Below, one piece after another: positions 18,369 through 25,634 of a stretch of 33,410 bases of DNA. Made by a program: the position numbers and the translations under genes. Below the pieces are notes generated by a model, which saw only the letters and a list, made by a program, of their open reading frames with translations, did no database searches and had not been told where the DNA came from. Each line of letters starts with the position of its first letter. Within the stretch, counting starts at the first letter, position 1. The DNA is taken from assembly GCF_018448935.1 (NCBI RefSeq), contig NZ_RCWC01000014.1, forward strand, positions 1-33,410. The letters run 5' to 3'. Source of the stretch: Photorhabdus noenieputensis (GTDB taxonomy: Bacteria > Pseudomonadota > Gammaproteobacteria > Enterobacterales > Enterobacteriaceae).

Positions 18369-19550
18369 TCATGACGTGGATTTACGATTTATTAAAATAA
18401 CCACAATTATAGTTGAAAAAACACCTATAAATGTTGTAAAAAAAACGATGCTTATGGAAAAAAGATAAGATATTGTGGAACCTATCAAAGGGCCAATAAA
18501 CATGGAAAAACCAACAGAAATTGACGTTAAGCCAAATATTTTAGCCGAGTTATCATTAGTTGCGAATTTCTGCATATAAATGGTAACAATAATATTATTC
18601 ATCGACGATCCTATTCCTATTATTGCCATTGCTAAAAATATAAAAAATAAATTGATTTTATCAGGAAATAAATCGTTAAATTGATTTGTTATTCCTATTA
18701 AAAGATACCCCATTCCCCACAAAAAGAATGAAAATAACATAATATTTAAAGATATGTTAATCCTATACTTTCCAAATACTAAACCAATTAAAACACCTGA
18801 AACACCAGAAAGACACATAGCAAAACTATAATGACTGCCATTTAATCCCTGCTCCATAAAGCTAAGAGCTATTAAGCTATCTGATAGATAACCAAAACAC
18901 GTTAAAGTGGAAATAACAATAAATGAAAACAATATTTTATTATCTTTCATTATATTAAAGTAATTAATTAATGATATCTTGTTTTTTTTGCGATTAACAT
19001 TGATCAACGGTTCTGAAACAAAAACATACAAGACTGCTGAAATAAAATAAAGGATTGATATTAAAATAAGAATCTGTTTTGTTGAGTAATAAATGAGAAT
19101 AAAACCTAAAAATAACGGGGCCGACATTTTATATATTTGAAATAAAACCTGCCAATAACTAAAGTTTTTTTCAAATTGATTGGTTGATATGTTTTTTAAT
19201 ATTTTAAAATTAGAAGGTCCTAAAAATAAACGAAGGATATTTTTAATAAAAGAATAAAGAATATATATATTAATGTCATCAATATTGTATTGAAAAGTGG
19301 TAATAACACCGCAAAGTACCGAAATGATAATAATGTACTTTTTTGGTTTTATATTTTCATCTACAAATGACGAAACATAGGGCGTTAGAAATAGTAATGA
19401 TGCAGCATATGAAATTGTATATAACGATGCGTATATCGCTCCGCCGTTCCAGTGATATGTGATTAACGTGAATGATATTATCATCTCCAAATACAAGGTG
19501 AAAGAATTTCCTGAGGAGGCTAATATTAATTTGCGAAATTCTTTATCCAT
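18369..19550 (-). CDS. MFS transporter, probable exporter of the peptide/nucleotide cluster
   Basis: A 393-residue integral membrane protein with about 12 hydrophobic helices (for example FIVISTLTCFGYLSDSLIAL and LFFIFLAMAIIGIGSSMNNI) and a polar central loop (EPLINVNRKKNKISLINYFN), an MFS layout similar to small-drug and natural-product exporters. The start has a strong GGAGGA site. It is the last gene of the minus-strand cluster, 45 bases after the kinase gene, so it probably exports the product and confers self-protection (inferred). The coding sequence is very AT-rich, with many Ile, Asn, Lys and Phe codons, unlike the core genes nearby. Substrate motifs are not recognisable. Confidence 0.8.
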   Translation of the reverse strand: MDKEFRKLILASSGNSFTLYLEMIISFTLITYHWNGGAIYASLYTISYAASLLFLTPYVSSFVDENIKPKKYIIIISVLCGVITTFQYNIDDINIYILYSFIKNILRLFLGPSNFKILKNISTNQFEKNFSYWQVLFQIYKMSAPLFLGFILIYYSTKQILILISILYFISAVLYVFVSEPLINVNRKKNKISLINYFNIMKDNKILFSFIVISTLTCFGYLSDSLIALSFMEQGLNGSHYSFAMCLSGVSGVLIGLVFGKYRINISLNIMLFSFFLWGMGYLLIGITNQFNDLFPDKINLFFIFLAMAIIGIGSSMNNIIVTIYMQKFATNDNSAKIFGLTSISVGFSMFIGPLIGSTISYLFSISIVFFTTFIGVFSTIIVVILINRKSTS

Positions 19551-19595
19551 TATTTTCCTCCAACTAAAATAGCCTCAGCAAATACATCATTTGTA

Positions 19596-20270
19596 TTAAT
19601 TACATTTTTTCAGTATTTCAACCCGAATAATATCCACTATTGATTTAATTACTGCATCTTTAGTTAAAGTGTCAGTATCAATAATTTTCCAAGTATCATC
19701 ATAAAACGTCTGGTATTGATTAAGAACGTGTTTTTGATATTCTATAAAATCATATTTTTCATTTGTCTCTAATTTTCCAGATTCACTAGGTTTTAATATT
19801 TTCTTCCTTTTTTCAGCAATATTTGGAGGAACATCAAGATATATCACCATGTCTGGTTTTGTATTTATTGATAGAACCGATTTACTTAATTTTGCTAATT
19901 CCGTGGATTTAAGTAAGAATCTTGCCAAATATTTATAATACCAACTATCACATATAATAATTTTACCTTGTAATAAACAAGGTTGAATAATTAAACTATC
20001 TAAAACAGCAAACCATGATGCTATCAATAGAATCCAATGCCGGTCACCAAGTTCACCCAATGGAGCTGAAATGTCATAATCCCAAAGGAGATCTCGTATT
20101 TTTCCCATGTGATACATACTATACCCAGATGGCAGTAAAGGATAATTCTTATCTAAAAAAACAATATTATTATAATCTAGAGATAAAATATCATAAACTT
20201 CGCGTGAAATTGTTGATTTACCGGCACCATCATTTCCTTCAAAAGCTATAAATAAACCGCGTCTAATCAT
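19596..20270 (-). CDS. Thymidylate-kinase-like P-loop kinase
   Basis: A 224-residue P-loop kinase. The Walker A is FEGNDGAGKST (residues 10-20), in the exact position and context of thymidylate kinase. IIICDSWYYKYLAR resembles the DR[YW] motif but has Ser in place of Arg, and RKKILKPSESGK may be the lid. The core tmk gene is normally elsewhere and about 210 residues long, so this is a specialised paralogue. It may phosphorylate a nucleotide or another intermediate. The start MIRRGLF overlaps the end of the radical SAM gene by 8 bases; an ATG five codons upstream is possible. A much longer frame running back into that gene is not the real start. Confidence 0.8.
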   Translation of the reverse strand: MIRRGLFIAFEGNDGAGKSTISREVYDILSLDYNNIVFLDKNYPLLPSGYSMYHMGKIRDLLWDYDISAPLGELGDRHWILLIASWFAVLDSLIIQPCLLQGKIIICDSWYYKYLARFLLKSTELAKLSKSVLSINTKPDMVIYLDVPPNIAEKRKKILKPSESGKLETNEKYDFIEYQKHVLNQYQTFYDDTWKIIDTDTLTKDAVIKSIVDIIRVEILKKCN

Positions 20271-21396
20271 TTCTTTTTTCCCCATAGTACGCTTCAGTAT
20301 CAAGTGAATTTCTACCACTACCGATAATAAATGGTTTAAATCCATATTTTTGATATAATTTGTGCATCTCAACATATGTTTTATAAATATCTTCAAAAAT
20401 AGGTCTAGAGTGATTTTGATATTCAGAACCATGATCGGGATGAAAGACTGCTATTGCTGGAACTATGCCATTTTTTGAAAAAAATTCCATTCCTTGTACT
20501 AAATCATTTAAAGGTTCTAATCCCGCTACAAACCCAACATAAACATTGCCTTCACCTAACTCTGAAACAGCAGCCAAGTATGCTTCTAATAGATTATTTC
20601 TCCCATAGTCCTGAGATTTACCAGGACATATCTGATCAAATAATTTAGGATTAAATATTTCTAAACTAATAGCCCAGCTATCAACAAACTCAGAAATTCC
20701 CTTTATTTTATTTAGATCTCTAGGGGGCATTGATATTAGATGACTGTTAAGGTTGTTTTTTTCACAAAAAGGCTTTAAAGAAACTAATAATTGTTTGTGC
20801 ATTTCAAAACCAATATCATAATTACGAGTTGTACCACCATTGATGAGTATTCTTTTATATCTACTAATGTTATTAGCTTCTATTACATTCATAACTTCAA
20901 TTACCTTTGACGGTCTAATAGACTTTTTATGATCTGATAAACTATTTCTAGCTTCACCTAATGAACAAAATTTACACTGACGGCCATCATTAAAATAATA
21001 ACAATGCCCTGGAGAGAAAAAACCCAAAGTTGTGTCACCGTACACCGTGACGTATTCTTCTACTCTACTGCCATCTAAAAGTTCTATACCATATATATCA
21101 GGTTTAATAGGAAATATAACTTTAAACAAAATGTTACCGGCTTTTATATAAAAATCCCCATTTTTATATATTAAATCATAATCAGAACTTTCATTATAAT
21201 TACAAGCAATAATTGTACCATCTTCTAAAATAACCTCTTGAGGTACAGAATATGTTGTTTCTAATTTAGAGCTATCACTTGTTCCATACGCCCTTCTTTT
21301 AGGGATAAAATTTCGTTTACTGTATTCACATATCACGTTTTTATCATATTTTAATCCAGAACATAATACTCTAATTTTTAATTCTATAGTGTTCAT
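20263..21396 (-). CDS. Radical SAM enzyme with CX8CX2C cluster motif
   Basis: A 377-residue protein. The candidate iron-sulphur ligands are Cys132, Cys141 and Cys144 in GHCYYFNDGRQCKFCSLGEAR. The CKFC plus aromatic pattern is radical SAM-like, but the spacing is CX8CX2C where the usual spacing is CX3CX2C. GGTTRNYD (about residues 197-204) fits the SAM-binding glycine stretch, and later NP.LFDQICPGKSQDYGR and FVAGLEPLND resemble the barrel of Elp3/MoaA-type enzymes. The first 120 residues are an unassigned N-terminal domain. It starts 2 bases after the phosphatase gene and overlaps the kinase gene, so it is tightly co-translated. Reaction unknown; it probably modifies a peptide or nucleotide. 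Confidence 0.82.
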   Translation of the reverse strand: MNTIELKIRVLCSGLKYDKNVICEYSKRNFIPKRRAYGTSDSSKLETTYSVPQEVILEDGTIIACNYNESSDYDLIYKNGDFYIKAGNILFKVIFPIKPDIYGIELLDGSRVEEYVTVYGDTTLGFFSPGHCYYFNDGRQCKFCSLGEARNSLSDHKKSIRPSKVIEVMNVIEANNISRYKRILINGGTTRNYDIGFEMHKQLLVSLKPFCEKNNLNSHLISMPPRDLNKIKGISEFVDSWAISLEIFNPKLFDQICPGKSQDYGRNNLLEAYLAAVSELGEGNVYVGFVAGLEPLNDLVQGMEFFSKNGIVPAIAVFHPDHGSEYQNHSRPIFEDIYKTYVEMHKLYQKYGFKPFIIGSGRNSLDTEAYYGEKRND

Positions 21397-21398
21397 TT

Positions 21399-22244
21399 TT
21401 ATACCCTCATTAATTCTAATATTGTATCCCCTGCACTTTTAGAAGAAACAGCTATGATTGCTTTTTTCTCAAAAAATAAAGAATTTGTAGGTGATAGGAT
21501 ATTATAACTATTTCCATCACGAGTCATTATGTATCCTCCTGATTCCTCAAGGATTAGTTTAGCTGCTGCTATATCTACACAACGCTCGTGACCCATAAGT
21601 GATAAATCTAAGAATGCATGTAGAACACCACTAGCGATCAGGCATATATCTAAACTTGAACAAGATGAGATTCTTACTTTATTTGCTTCATTAATAATTT
21701 TATTCTGAACCTCTGTATATTGATTATTTCTCGCCCTATGAAATGATACTCTCAAATCGTTTAGTTGAAATGAGGGGTTTGTATATATTCGCTTGCTGGC
21801 ATATATGCTTTGTATATAAGAACCTTCTCCCAATGATGCTTTATATATAATGTCTCTTGGAATATCATATACCCAGCCCATAATATATCTATCATTCTTG
21901 TAAACAGCTATTGATGTAGTATAGGCAGGATAACCCATAAGCAAGTTATGAGTACCATCAATAGGATCAATTAGTAAGGAAACCTTATCTTTAATATTTA
22001 CAGATTGTGATTCAGAATCGTCTTCTGAAATAATGGTGACCTTGAGTTCTGATTTATCCAAGTGCTCGTAAATTATATTATTTAAAATGAGATCTATTTC
22101 TACTGTTTCGCCATGATATTTGTTATCATATCCGATATGAATAGTGGAAAGCTTAGCAAGCCATATTCTACGAATCTCTTCTCTAAGTTTGTGAAGGTGT
22201 ATTTCTAAATAATTACTAACTTCATTACTGAATACATACCTCAT
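21399..22244 (-). CDS. Inositol-monophosphatase-family phosphatase
   Basis: A 281-residue member of the Mg-dependent IMPase/FBPase superfamily. The metal-site motifs are complete: Glu74 in ISEDD, Asp93 and Asp96 in LIDPIDGTHN, and Asp224 in CVDIAAAKLILEESGG. The family removes phosphate from inositol phosphates, 3'-phosphoadenosine phosphates (CysQ) or sugar and nucleotide phosphates, so a nucleotide or ribosyl phosphate substrate fits the context (inferred). Its start overlaps the preceding gene by ATGA, and the radical SAM gene follows after 2 bases. Confidence 0.88.
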   Translation of the reverse strand: MRYVFSNEVSNYLEIHLHKLREEIRRIWLAKLSTIHIGYDNKYHGETVEIDLILNNIIYEHLDKSELKVTIISEDDSESQSVNIKDKVSLLIDPIDGTHNLLMGYPAYTTSIAVYKNDRYIMGWVYDIPRDIIYKASLGEGSYIQSIYASKRIYTNPSFQLNDLRVSFHRARNNQYTEVQNKIINEANKVRISSCSSLDICLIASGVLHAFLDLSLMGHERCVDIAAAKLILEESGGYIMTRDGNSYNILSPTNSLFFEKKAIIAVSSKSAGDTILELMRV

Positions 22245-23263
22245 GTGACATTATCTCCCAAATAGATGAGTTTTTTATGCCAATCCTCGGCTGTTAAATA
22301 TGCTATTGTCTTTTTTACATCGAATAATCTACCTGCATAAATTGCATAATCTGACGATGAAAATGCCCCTAACGTTTTTGGGGAAAATGATACTTTATAT
22401 ATTTTCGATTTATACCCAACTAAATTTACAAGCATCTTGTAAGCTAACTGAATGCTGCCTCCTGTATAGGATTTATCAATTATCAGCCAACTTTCGTTTT
22501 CTTTTCCTTTAAATTTTGGGTATATTTCATTGAATAATTTTCTTTTATGCAGTAAACCACTATCATTTTCACGATGTATTTCGCAGAAGTATATATTTTT
22601 GTCCAGTGTTTTTGCATGATAAGATAACGCAAGAGGGATTCCCCCCGAAATAATAAATAATTTATTTTTAGCTATCGTAGAAATCTTATCCCATAGGTAA
22701 TGATCTTGGTAAATGTTTTCTATGTTTAATGTGGGGCAAGTTTCCAATGAAAATAAATTAATACTTTTACTGTATTCGTAACGAAACTCATCATATAAAT
22801 CAATTGTTTTTTGTGGAGCATCCTTTAATTTTACCGATTTATCAAGCCCTCTTGAATATATTAATTCTAATTTATTTGTTATTCCTTTGTTTATTATTTC
22901 GGATAGGATTTTTCCTTTATTCATTTTTAACTCGCATAGTTCAGTACCATATAAGGCTAATTCTGGATCTAAGCCATATCCATTTACTAAGTTACCTATA
23001 TCAGAGGTAAGTTTATTTATATTTAAATAATCGACTAGTTCATCCCAAATGTGTATTATTTCAGTACTTGATAATCTTGATATAGGTGATGATAAATTAC
23101 TTAAGTCCATTAACATTTCTTCTGCATCGCGGAGATAAAATATTGTTTCTTGTAATTGGCATCCATTATTTATTTGGTTCAAATATTCTTGAAAATTATT
23201 GGTTTTGGTTCCCTTTAATGTTCTCCAGCAGTGGTGCTTACTTATAATCTTTATTCTTTCCAT
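22241..23263 (-). CDS. Phosphoribosyltransferase-like protein with novel N-terminal region
   Basis: A 340-residue protein. The C-terminal half resembles type I phosphoribosyltransferases: a hydrophobic strand plus loop (LFIISGGIPLALSY, about residues 202-215, as the PPi loop) and WLIIDKSYTGGSIQLAY (259-275) in place of the PRPP signature, where Asp263 is kept but the second acidic residue is Lys264. The first 150 residues match nothing I recognise. If active it would attach ribose 5-phosphate to a base or other acceptor using PRPP. The Lys substitution leaves activity open. GGGGGGA lies ahead of the ATG. It is second of the enzyme genes, 23 bases after the nucleotidyltransferase and overlapping the phosphatase by ATGA. 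Confidence 0.7.
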   Translation of the reverse strand: MERIKIISKHHCWRTLKGTKTNNFQEYLNQINNGCQLQETIFYLRDAEEMLMDLSNLSSPISRLSSTEIIHIWDELVDYLNINKLTSDIGNLVNGYGLDPELALYGTELCELKMNKGKILSEIINKGITNKLELIYSRGLDKSVKLKDAPQKTIDLYDEFRYEYSKSINLFSLETCPTLNIENIYQDHYLWDKISTIAKNKLFIISGGIPLALSYHAKTLDKNIYFCEIHRENDSGLLHKRKLFNEIYPKFKGKENESWLIIDKSYTGGSIQLAYKMLVNLVGYKSKIYKVSFSPKTLGAFSSSDYAIYAGRLFDVKKTIAYLTAEDWHKKLIYLGDNVT

Positions 23264-23286
23264 TGCATTCCCCCCATATGCATTAT

Positions 23287-24327
23287 TTATGCTAATGCCC
23301 CTAGCCTTTCGAATTCCGATATGTAAAAATTAGCATTTGTATTAGTTATTCCAAGTTTTTTCAATTCTGAAACAACTTCAAATTCTGTTTTTTCATTATC
23401 TATTACTAACCAAACTTTATATGCATCTGAATTAATTTCACATAATGCTTTTTTTGCGAAAAGTATTAATTTCCCATCCTTACTCAAGACTCTATACCAT
23501 AAATTTTTTATTATTGGTTTATTATTTCCATCTGATAATGAAATGTCGGATGTATTAGCTATTCTTTTTTTTGCAAAAGATACATTGTAACCAAAAAGAT
23601 CTTTCCCTTGACAATAGTCTAAAGTTAATTGCCACATTTTAGCAACTGAGTTTATGTAATCAATTGTTGAAATATCATTAATTACATTAAACTTTGAACA
23701 AACCATCAAGTATATAGATGTTATTGGATGGTCTTTTCCAAACACTTTCATTGCATTTTGATAGCGCCACTTTATTAAAGTGGATGTGTTTTCACTTGAA
23801 GCCAAAATATAATCCATTGCTGAATTAGCTGTTCGTTCAAAGTTGAATGCTGCTGATATTAAGTCATTATTTAAAATATTTCCAATCCCATCGGAAAAAC
23901 ACTTTTCTCCAAAGCTTTTTGCTTTGGTCTTAAGTATTTCACATAATTTAGTCTTATTTATGTCCCCTTTCAATTTGTTAAAATTATTTGATTTTATAAT
24001 CGCTTCCCCTGTTAACATCCTATGAGATAAATGTAATTTATACCAATCGGAATTTGAACCTCCATTGTTGATTATCTTCATGATTTCTTTTATCTCTTTT
24101 AAAGAGATTATTGTCACTTCTAACATTCCTATATCGGATGGCATAAATATCTCTTCGCATTCTATTTCCAGTTCTCTTTCCAATATAACATAGACATCAT
24201 AATCAGATTTTGGTGTTGCAAACCCTTCAATGACTGAGCCTGACAAGTAGCAAGTATACAGATCAGTATCATTAAATCTTTTATTTATTATTACTGTTAT
24301 TTCCCTTTTTACGTTAATAATGTCCAT
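23287..24327 (-). CDS. Pol-beta-type nucleotidyltransferase fused to a PqqD-like (RRE) domain
   Basis: A 346-residue two-domain protein. Residues 25-50 carry the minimal nucleotidyltransferase signature: G30-S31, then Asp42 and Asp44 in GFATPKSDYDVYVIL, with a likely third carboxylate around EVTII. The middle is helical. Residues 277-346 follow the PqqD/RiPP-recognition-element pattern: a beta-strand start (YRVLSKDGKLILFA), EINSDAYKVWLVIDNEKTEFEVVSEL, then an amphipathic helix ending FERLGALA, as in PqqD (L-N-x-T-A...W..IDG..T..E....F...L...G.L). Such domains hold precursor-peptide leaders, so this enzyme may transfer a nucleotide to the peptide encoded at 24496-24404. It is the first enzyme gene of the operon. 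The RRE call is by pattern only. Confidence 0.75.
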   Translation of the reverse strand: MDIINVKREITVIINKRFNDTDLYTCYLSGSVIEGFATPKSDYDVYVILERELEIECEEIFMPSDIGMLEVTIISLKEIKEIMKIINNGGSNSDWYKLHLSHRMLTGEAIIKSNNFNKLKGDINKTKLCEILKTKAKSFGEKCFSDGIGNILNNDLISAAFNFERTANSAMDYILASSENTSTLIKWRYQNAMKVFGKDHPITSIYLMVCSKFNVINDISTIDYINSVAKMWQLTLDYCQGKDLFGYNVSFAKKRIANTSDISLSDGNNKPIIKNLWYRVLSKDGKLILFAKKALCEINSDAYKVWLVIDNEKTEFEVVSELKKLGITNTNANFYISEFERLGALA

Positions 24328-24362
24328 GTTTTACCTTTTATCTTATAAATGAAAGAACAAAT

Positions 24363-24398
24363 AAAGGAATAAAGGTCATGGTATACCTCTATTCCTTT
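24363..24398 (-). terminator. Hairpin between precursor-peptide gene and enzyme genes
   Basis: In the minus-strand RNA, AAAGGAATAGAGGT (24398-24385) pairs with ACCTTTATTCCTTT (24376-24363), 14 pairs with one G-U, around an 8-base loop. The corresponding plus-strand hairpin has an A-C mismatch. It starts 5 bases after the peptide stop codon. Placed like this, it would stabilise or partly terminate transcription, giving more peptide than enzymes. Confidence 0.75.
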
Positions 24399-24403
24399 TC
24401 CTA

Positions 24404-24496
24404 TTAATTAGGGGATGAATTCATTAAACCATTATCATAGTTCAATATTTCATCATCAGTCAGTGGTCTAAATGCTTGCGCTGTTATCACATTCAT
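24404..24496 (-). CDS. 30-residue peptide gene, candidate RiPP precursor
   Basis: A short gene encoding 30 residues beginning MNVITAQAF, with an acidic centre (TDDE then IL) and ending GLMNSSPN. AGGAG lies 6 bases before the ATG (24503-24507), an ideal ribosome site and better than those of most genes here. It precedes a six-gene same-strand operon whose first enzyme carries a peptide-recognition-like domain, and a strong hairpin follows the stop at once, the classic layout of a modified-peptide precursor. A C-terminal Asn recalls microcin C, where the last Asn carries the nucleotide, but there is no MccB-like enzyme and the resemblance may be chance. It matches no precursor I know. Confidence 0.7.
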   Translation of the reverse strand: MNVITAQAFRPLTDDEILNYDNGLMNSSPN

Positions 24497-24507
24497 TGTA
24501 TACTCCT

Positions 24508-24810
24508 ATGGGATTTTTATACTGGATTAAAAATTAATTCAGCATCCTAATAATAACAGTATTTTTTAATTCAGCTATGTGATAGTTAATGTATTTGTGG
24601 GTACCATCACAACTAAAAATATAACCCATTGAAAAAGCTGTAAATTATTTGTTGCTTTTTGTGATAAAGTTTGTATCAAGCTTGGTATGCTTTCCAAGAG
24701 GTTCATTTGACGTAATTATTTGAATTTATTGTTATTATTCTTTCGGTTATGTATTCAATGCCGTGTTCATCATGTAAAATTCTGTCATTTATTAAAAAAT
24801 TCTTGATGAC
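24508..24810 (-). promoter_or_regulatory. Upstream region of the peptide operon
   Basis: About 300 AT-rich bases upstream of the peptide gene on the minus strand must contain its promoter. Several AT-rich candidates for a -10 box exist but none stands out with a good -35, so no boxes are assigned. No coding remnant is visible before the MFS fragment begins at 24811. Confidence 0.35.
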
Positions 24811-24919
24811 CAAAATACACGTTTTTATTTATCTTTCTGTCACCGTATTCTTCGTTGGCGCAACCGAATTCATGTTGTCATCCATGCTTCCCTCTTGTAG
24901 TCGCTTTCGAGACAACGGC
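24811..24919 (+). pseudogene. Fragment of the MFS efflux gene (5' part)
   Basis: This stretch closely repeats 26035-26146 near the start of the intact MFS gene, sharing runs such as CGTTGGCGCAACCGAATTC and ATGTTGTCATCCATGCTT. It carries a 1-base deletion and later a 2-base deletion, so the frame is broken. The middle translates as SVTVFFVGATEFMLSSML, identical to the intact protein. Homology stops abruptly after GACAACGGC. It is a relic of a duplicated copy, lying beside a relic of the dioxygenase 3' end. Confidence 0.9.
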
Positions 24920-24941
24920 ATTTGCTACTCAGGAACTTGAG

Positions 24942-24993
24942 CGGATATACAATAATAATAATGCTTTGTAGATATTTTCTACGCAATAAATCG
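24942..24993 (+). pseudogene. Fragment of the dioxygenase gene 3' end
   Basis: It repeats 18113-18167, the last codons, stop and first downstream bases of the dioxygenase gene: GCTTTGTAGATATTTTCT is identical and the flanks match closely. Only about 50 bases survive. It follows the MFS fragment by 22 bases in the same orientation, so an MFS-then-dioxygenase gene pair appears to have collapsed here. Confidence 0.82.
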
Positions 24994-25031
24994 ACAGGTG
25001 AACCCCGATCTCTCTCAGGCTCACCAAATCG

Positions 25032-25376
25032 TCAGGCATATGAGAATGGATTTTTAATCACCAAGATGTCTTCCAACATCTGCCCGTGATTCATGTCTTC
25101 ACTATAGAGCGCCCGACAACCTGCGATAACCGCAGTCGCCACAATACAAGAATCGTAGAATGACAAGTGATAACGCTTTGCAATAAACCTAGCTCGGTCA
25201 TAAACTTCAACTGTAAGAGGTACGATTTTGCAAAAACTACGTACAATATCGAGGAACTCCGCTATCTCTTCCCAACTCATCTTAAGTTTACGCACACACA
25301 CGTGCGCCACATCTTGGGACAGCAGGTACAGCACCACATTGCTGTCGATGAAACCGCAAGACTTAGCCCCTGTCAT
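25032..25376 (-). CDS. PIN-domain ribonuclease toxin (VapC-like)
   Basis: A 114-residue PIN-domain protein. The first acidic residue is in GFIDSNVVLYLLS, the middle Glu lies in PLTVEVYDRARFIAKRYHLSFYDS, where Asp of FYDSCIVATA is the next ligand, and SEDMNHGQML supplies the last. VapC toxins cleave tRNA or rRNA using Mg. The ATG giving MTGAKSCGFIDS has GAG at a good distance; starting three codons earlier is also possible, but the longer upstream frame runs through the antitoxin gene. It overlaps the antitoxin by 14 bases, normal for such pairs. Confidence 0.87.
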   Translation of the reverse strand: MTGAKSCGFIDSNVVLYLLSQDVAHVCVRKLKMSWEEIAEFLDIVRSFCKIVPLTVEVYDRARFIAKRYHLSFYDSCIVATAVIAGCRALYSEDMNHGQMLEDILVIKNPFSYA

Positions 25377-25596
25377 TCGCTTCATCTCTACTGAACTTGA
25401 AATCTGCCAGCAACTTACCGCGGAATGTCCGAAGACGCTCCAACAACACCTCAGAGCCAGGCTTCTTGCATATTGAGAAGGTACGCGGATCATCCACTAC
25501 AATCTCAATATTATCACCTTCACTCAATTCCAGAATTTCAACTAAGCTAGCCGACAGACGTATAGCAAGACTATTACCCCATTTTGTTACTTGCAT
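25363..25596 (-). CDS. AbrB/MazE-type antitoxin
   Basis: A 77-residue protein whose N-terminus MQVTKWGNSLAIRLSASLVEILELSEGD is a textbook SpoVT/AbrB swapped-hairpin DNA-binding domain. The rest (RLRTFRGKLLADFKFSRDEAND) is the toxin-binding tail. The ribosome site is a perfect AGGAGG. It precedes and overlaps the PIN toxin. The pair probably represses its own promoter through the inverted repeat just upstream. Confidence 0.88.
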   Translation of the reverse strand: MQVTKWGNSLAIRLSASLVEILELSEGDNIEIVVDDPRTFSICKKPGSEVLLERLRTFRGKLLADFKFSRDEANDRG

Positions 25597-25615
25597 GACA
25601 TTACCTCCTCTAGAT

Positions 25616-25634
25616 ATACACTTTTATTGTGTAT
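25616..25634 (-). promoter_or_regulatory. Probable operator of the PIN/AbrB pair
   Basis: ATACAC (25616-25621) and GTGTAT (25629-25634) form an inverted repeat with a 7-base spacer, 20 bases upstream of the antitoxin start. Antitoxins of this type bind such repeats to autoregulate (family knowledge; binding here is inferred). Confidence 0.5.

Noticed and set aside
20271-20432. N-terminal extension of the thymidylate-kinase-like protein
   Set aside because: It would lie wholly inside the radical SAM gene, and homology begins at the P-loop segment right after MIRRGLF.
24749-24940. 63-residue membrane protein
   Set aside because: Its hydrophobic middle is a copy of the MFS gene start with frameshifts on both sides.
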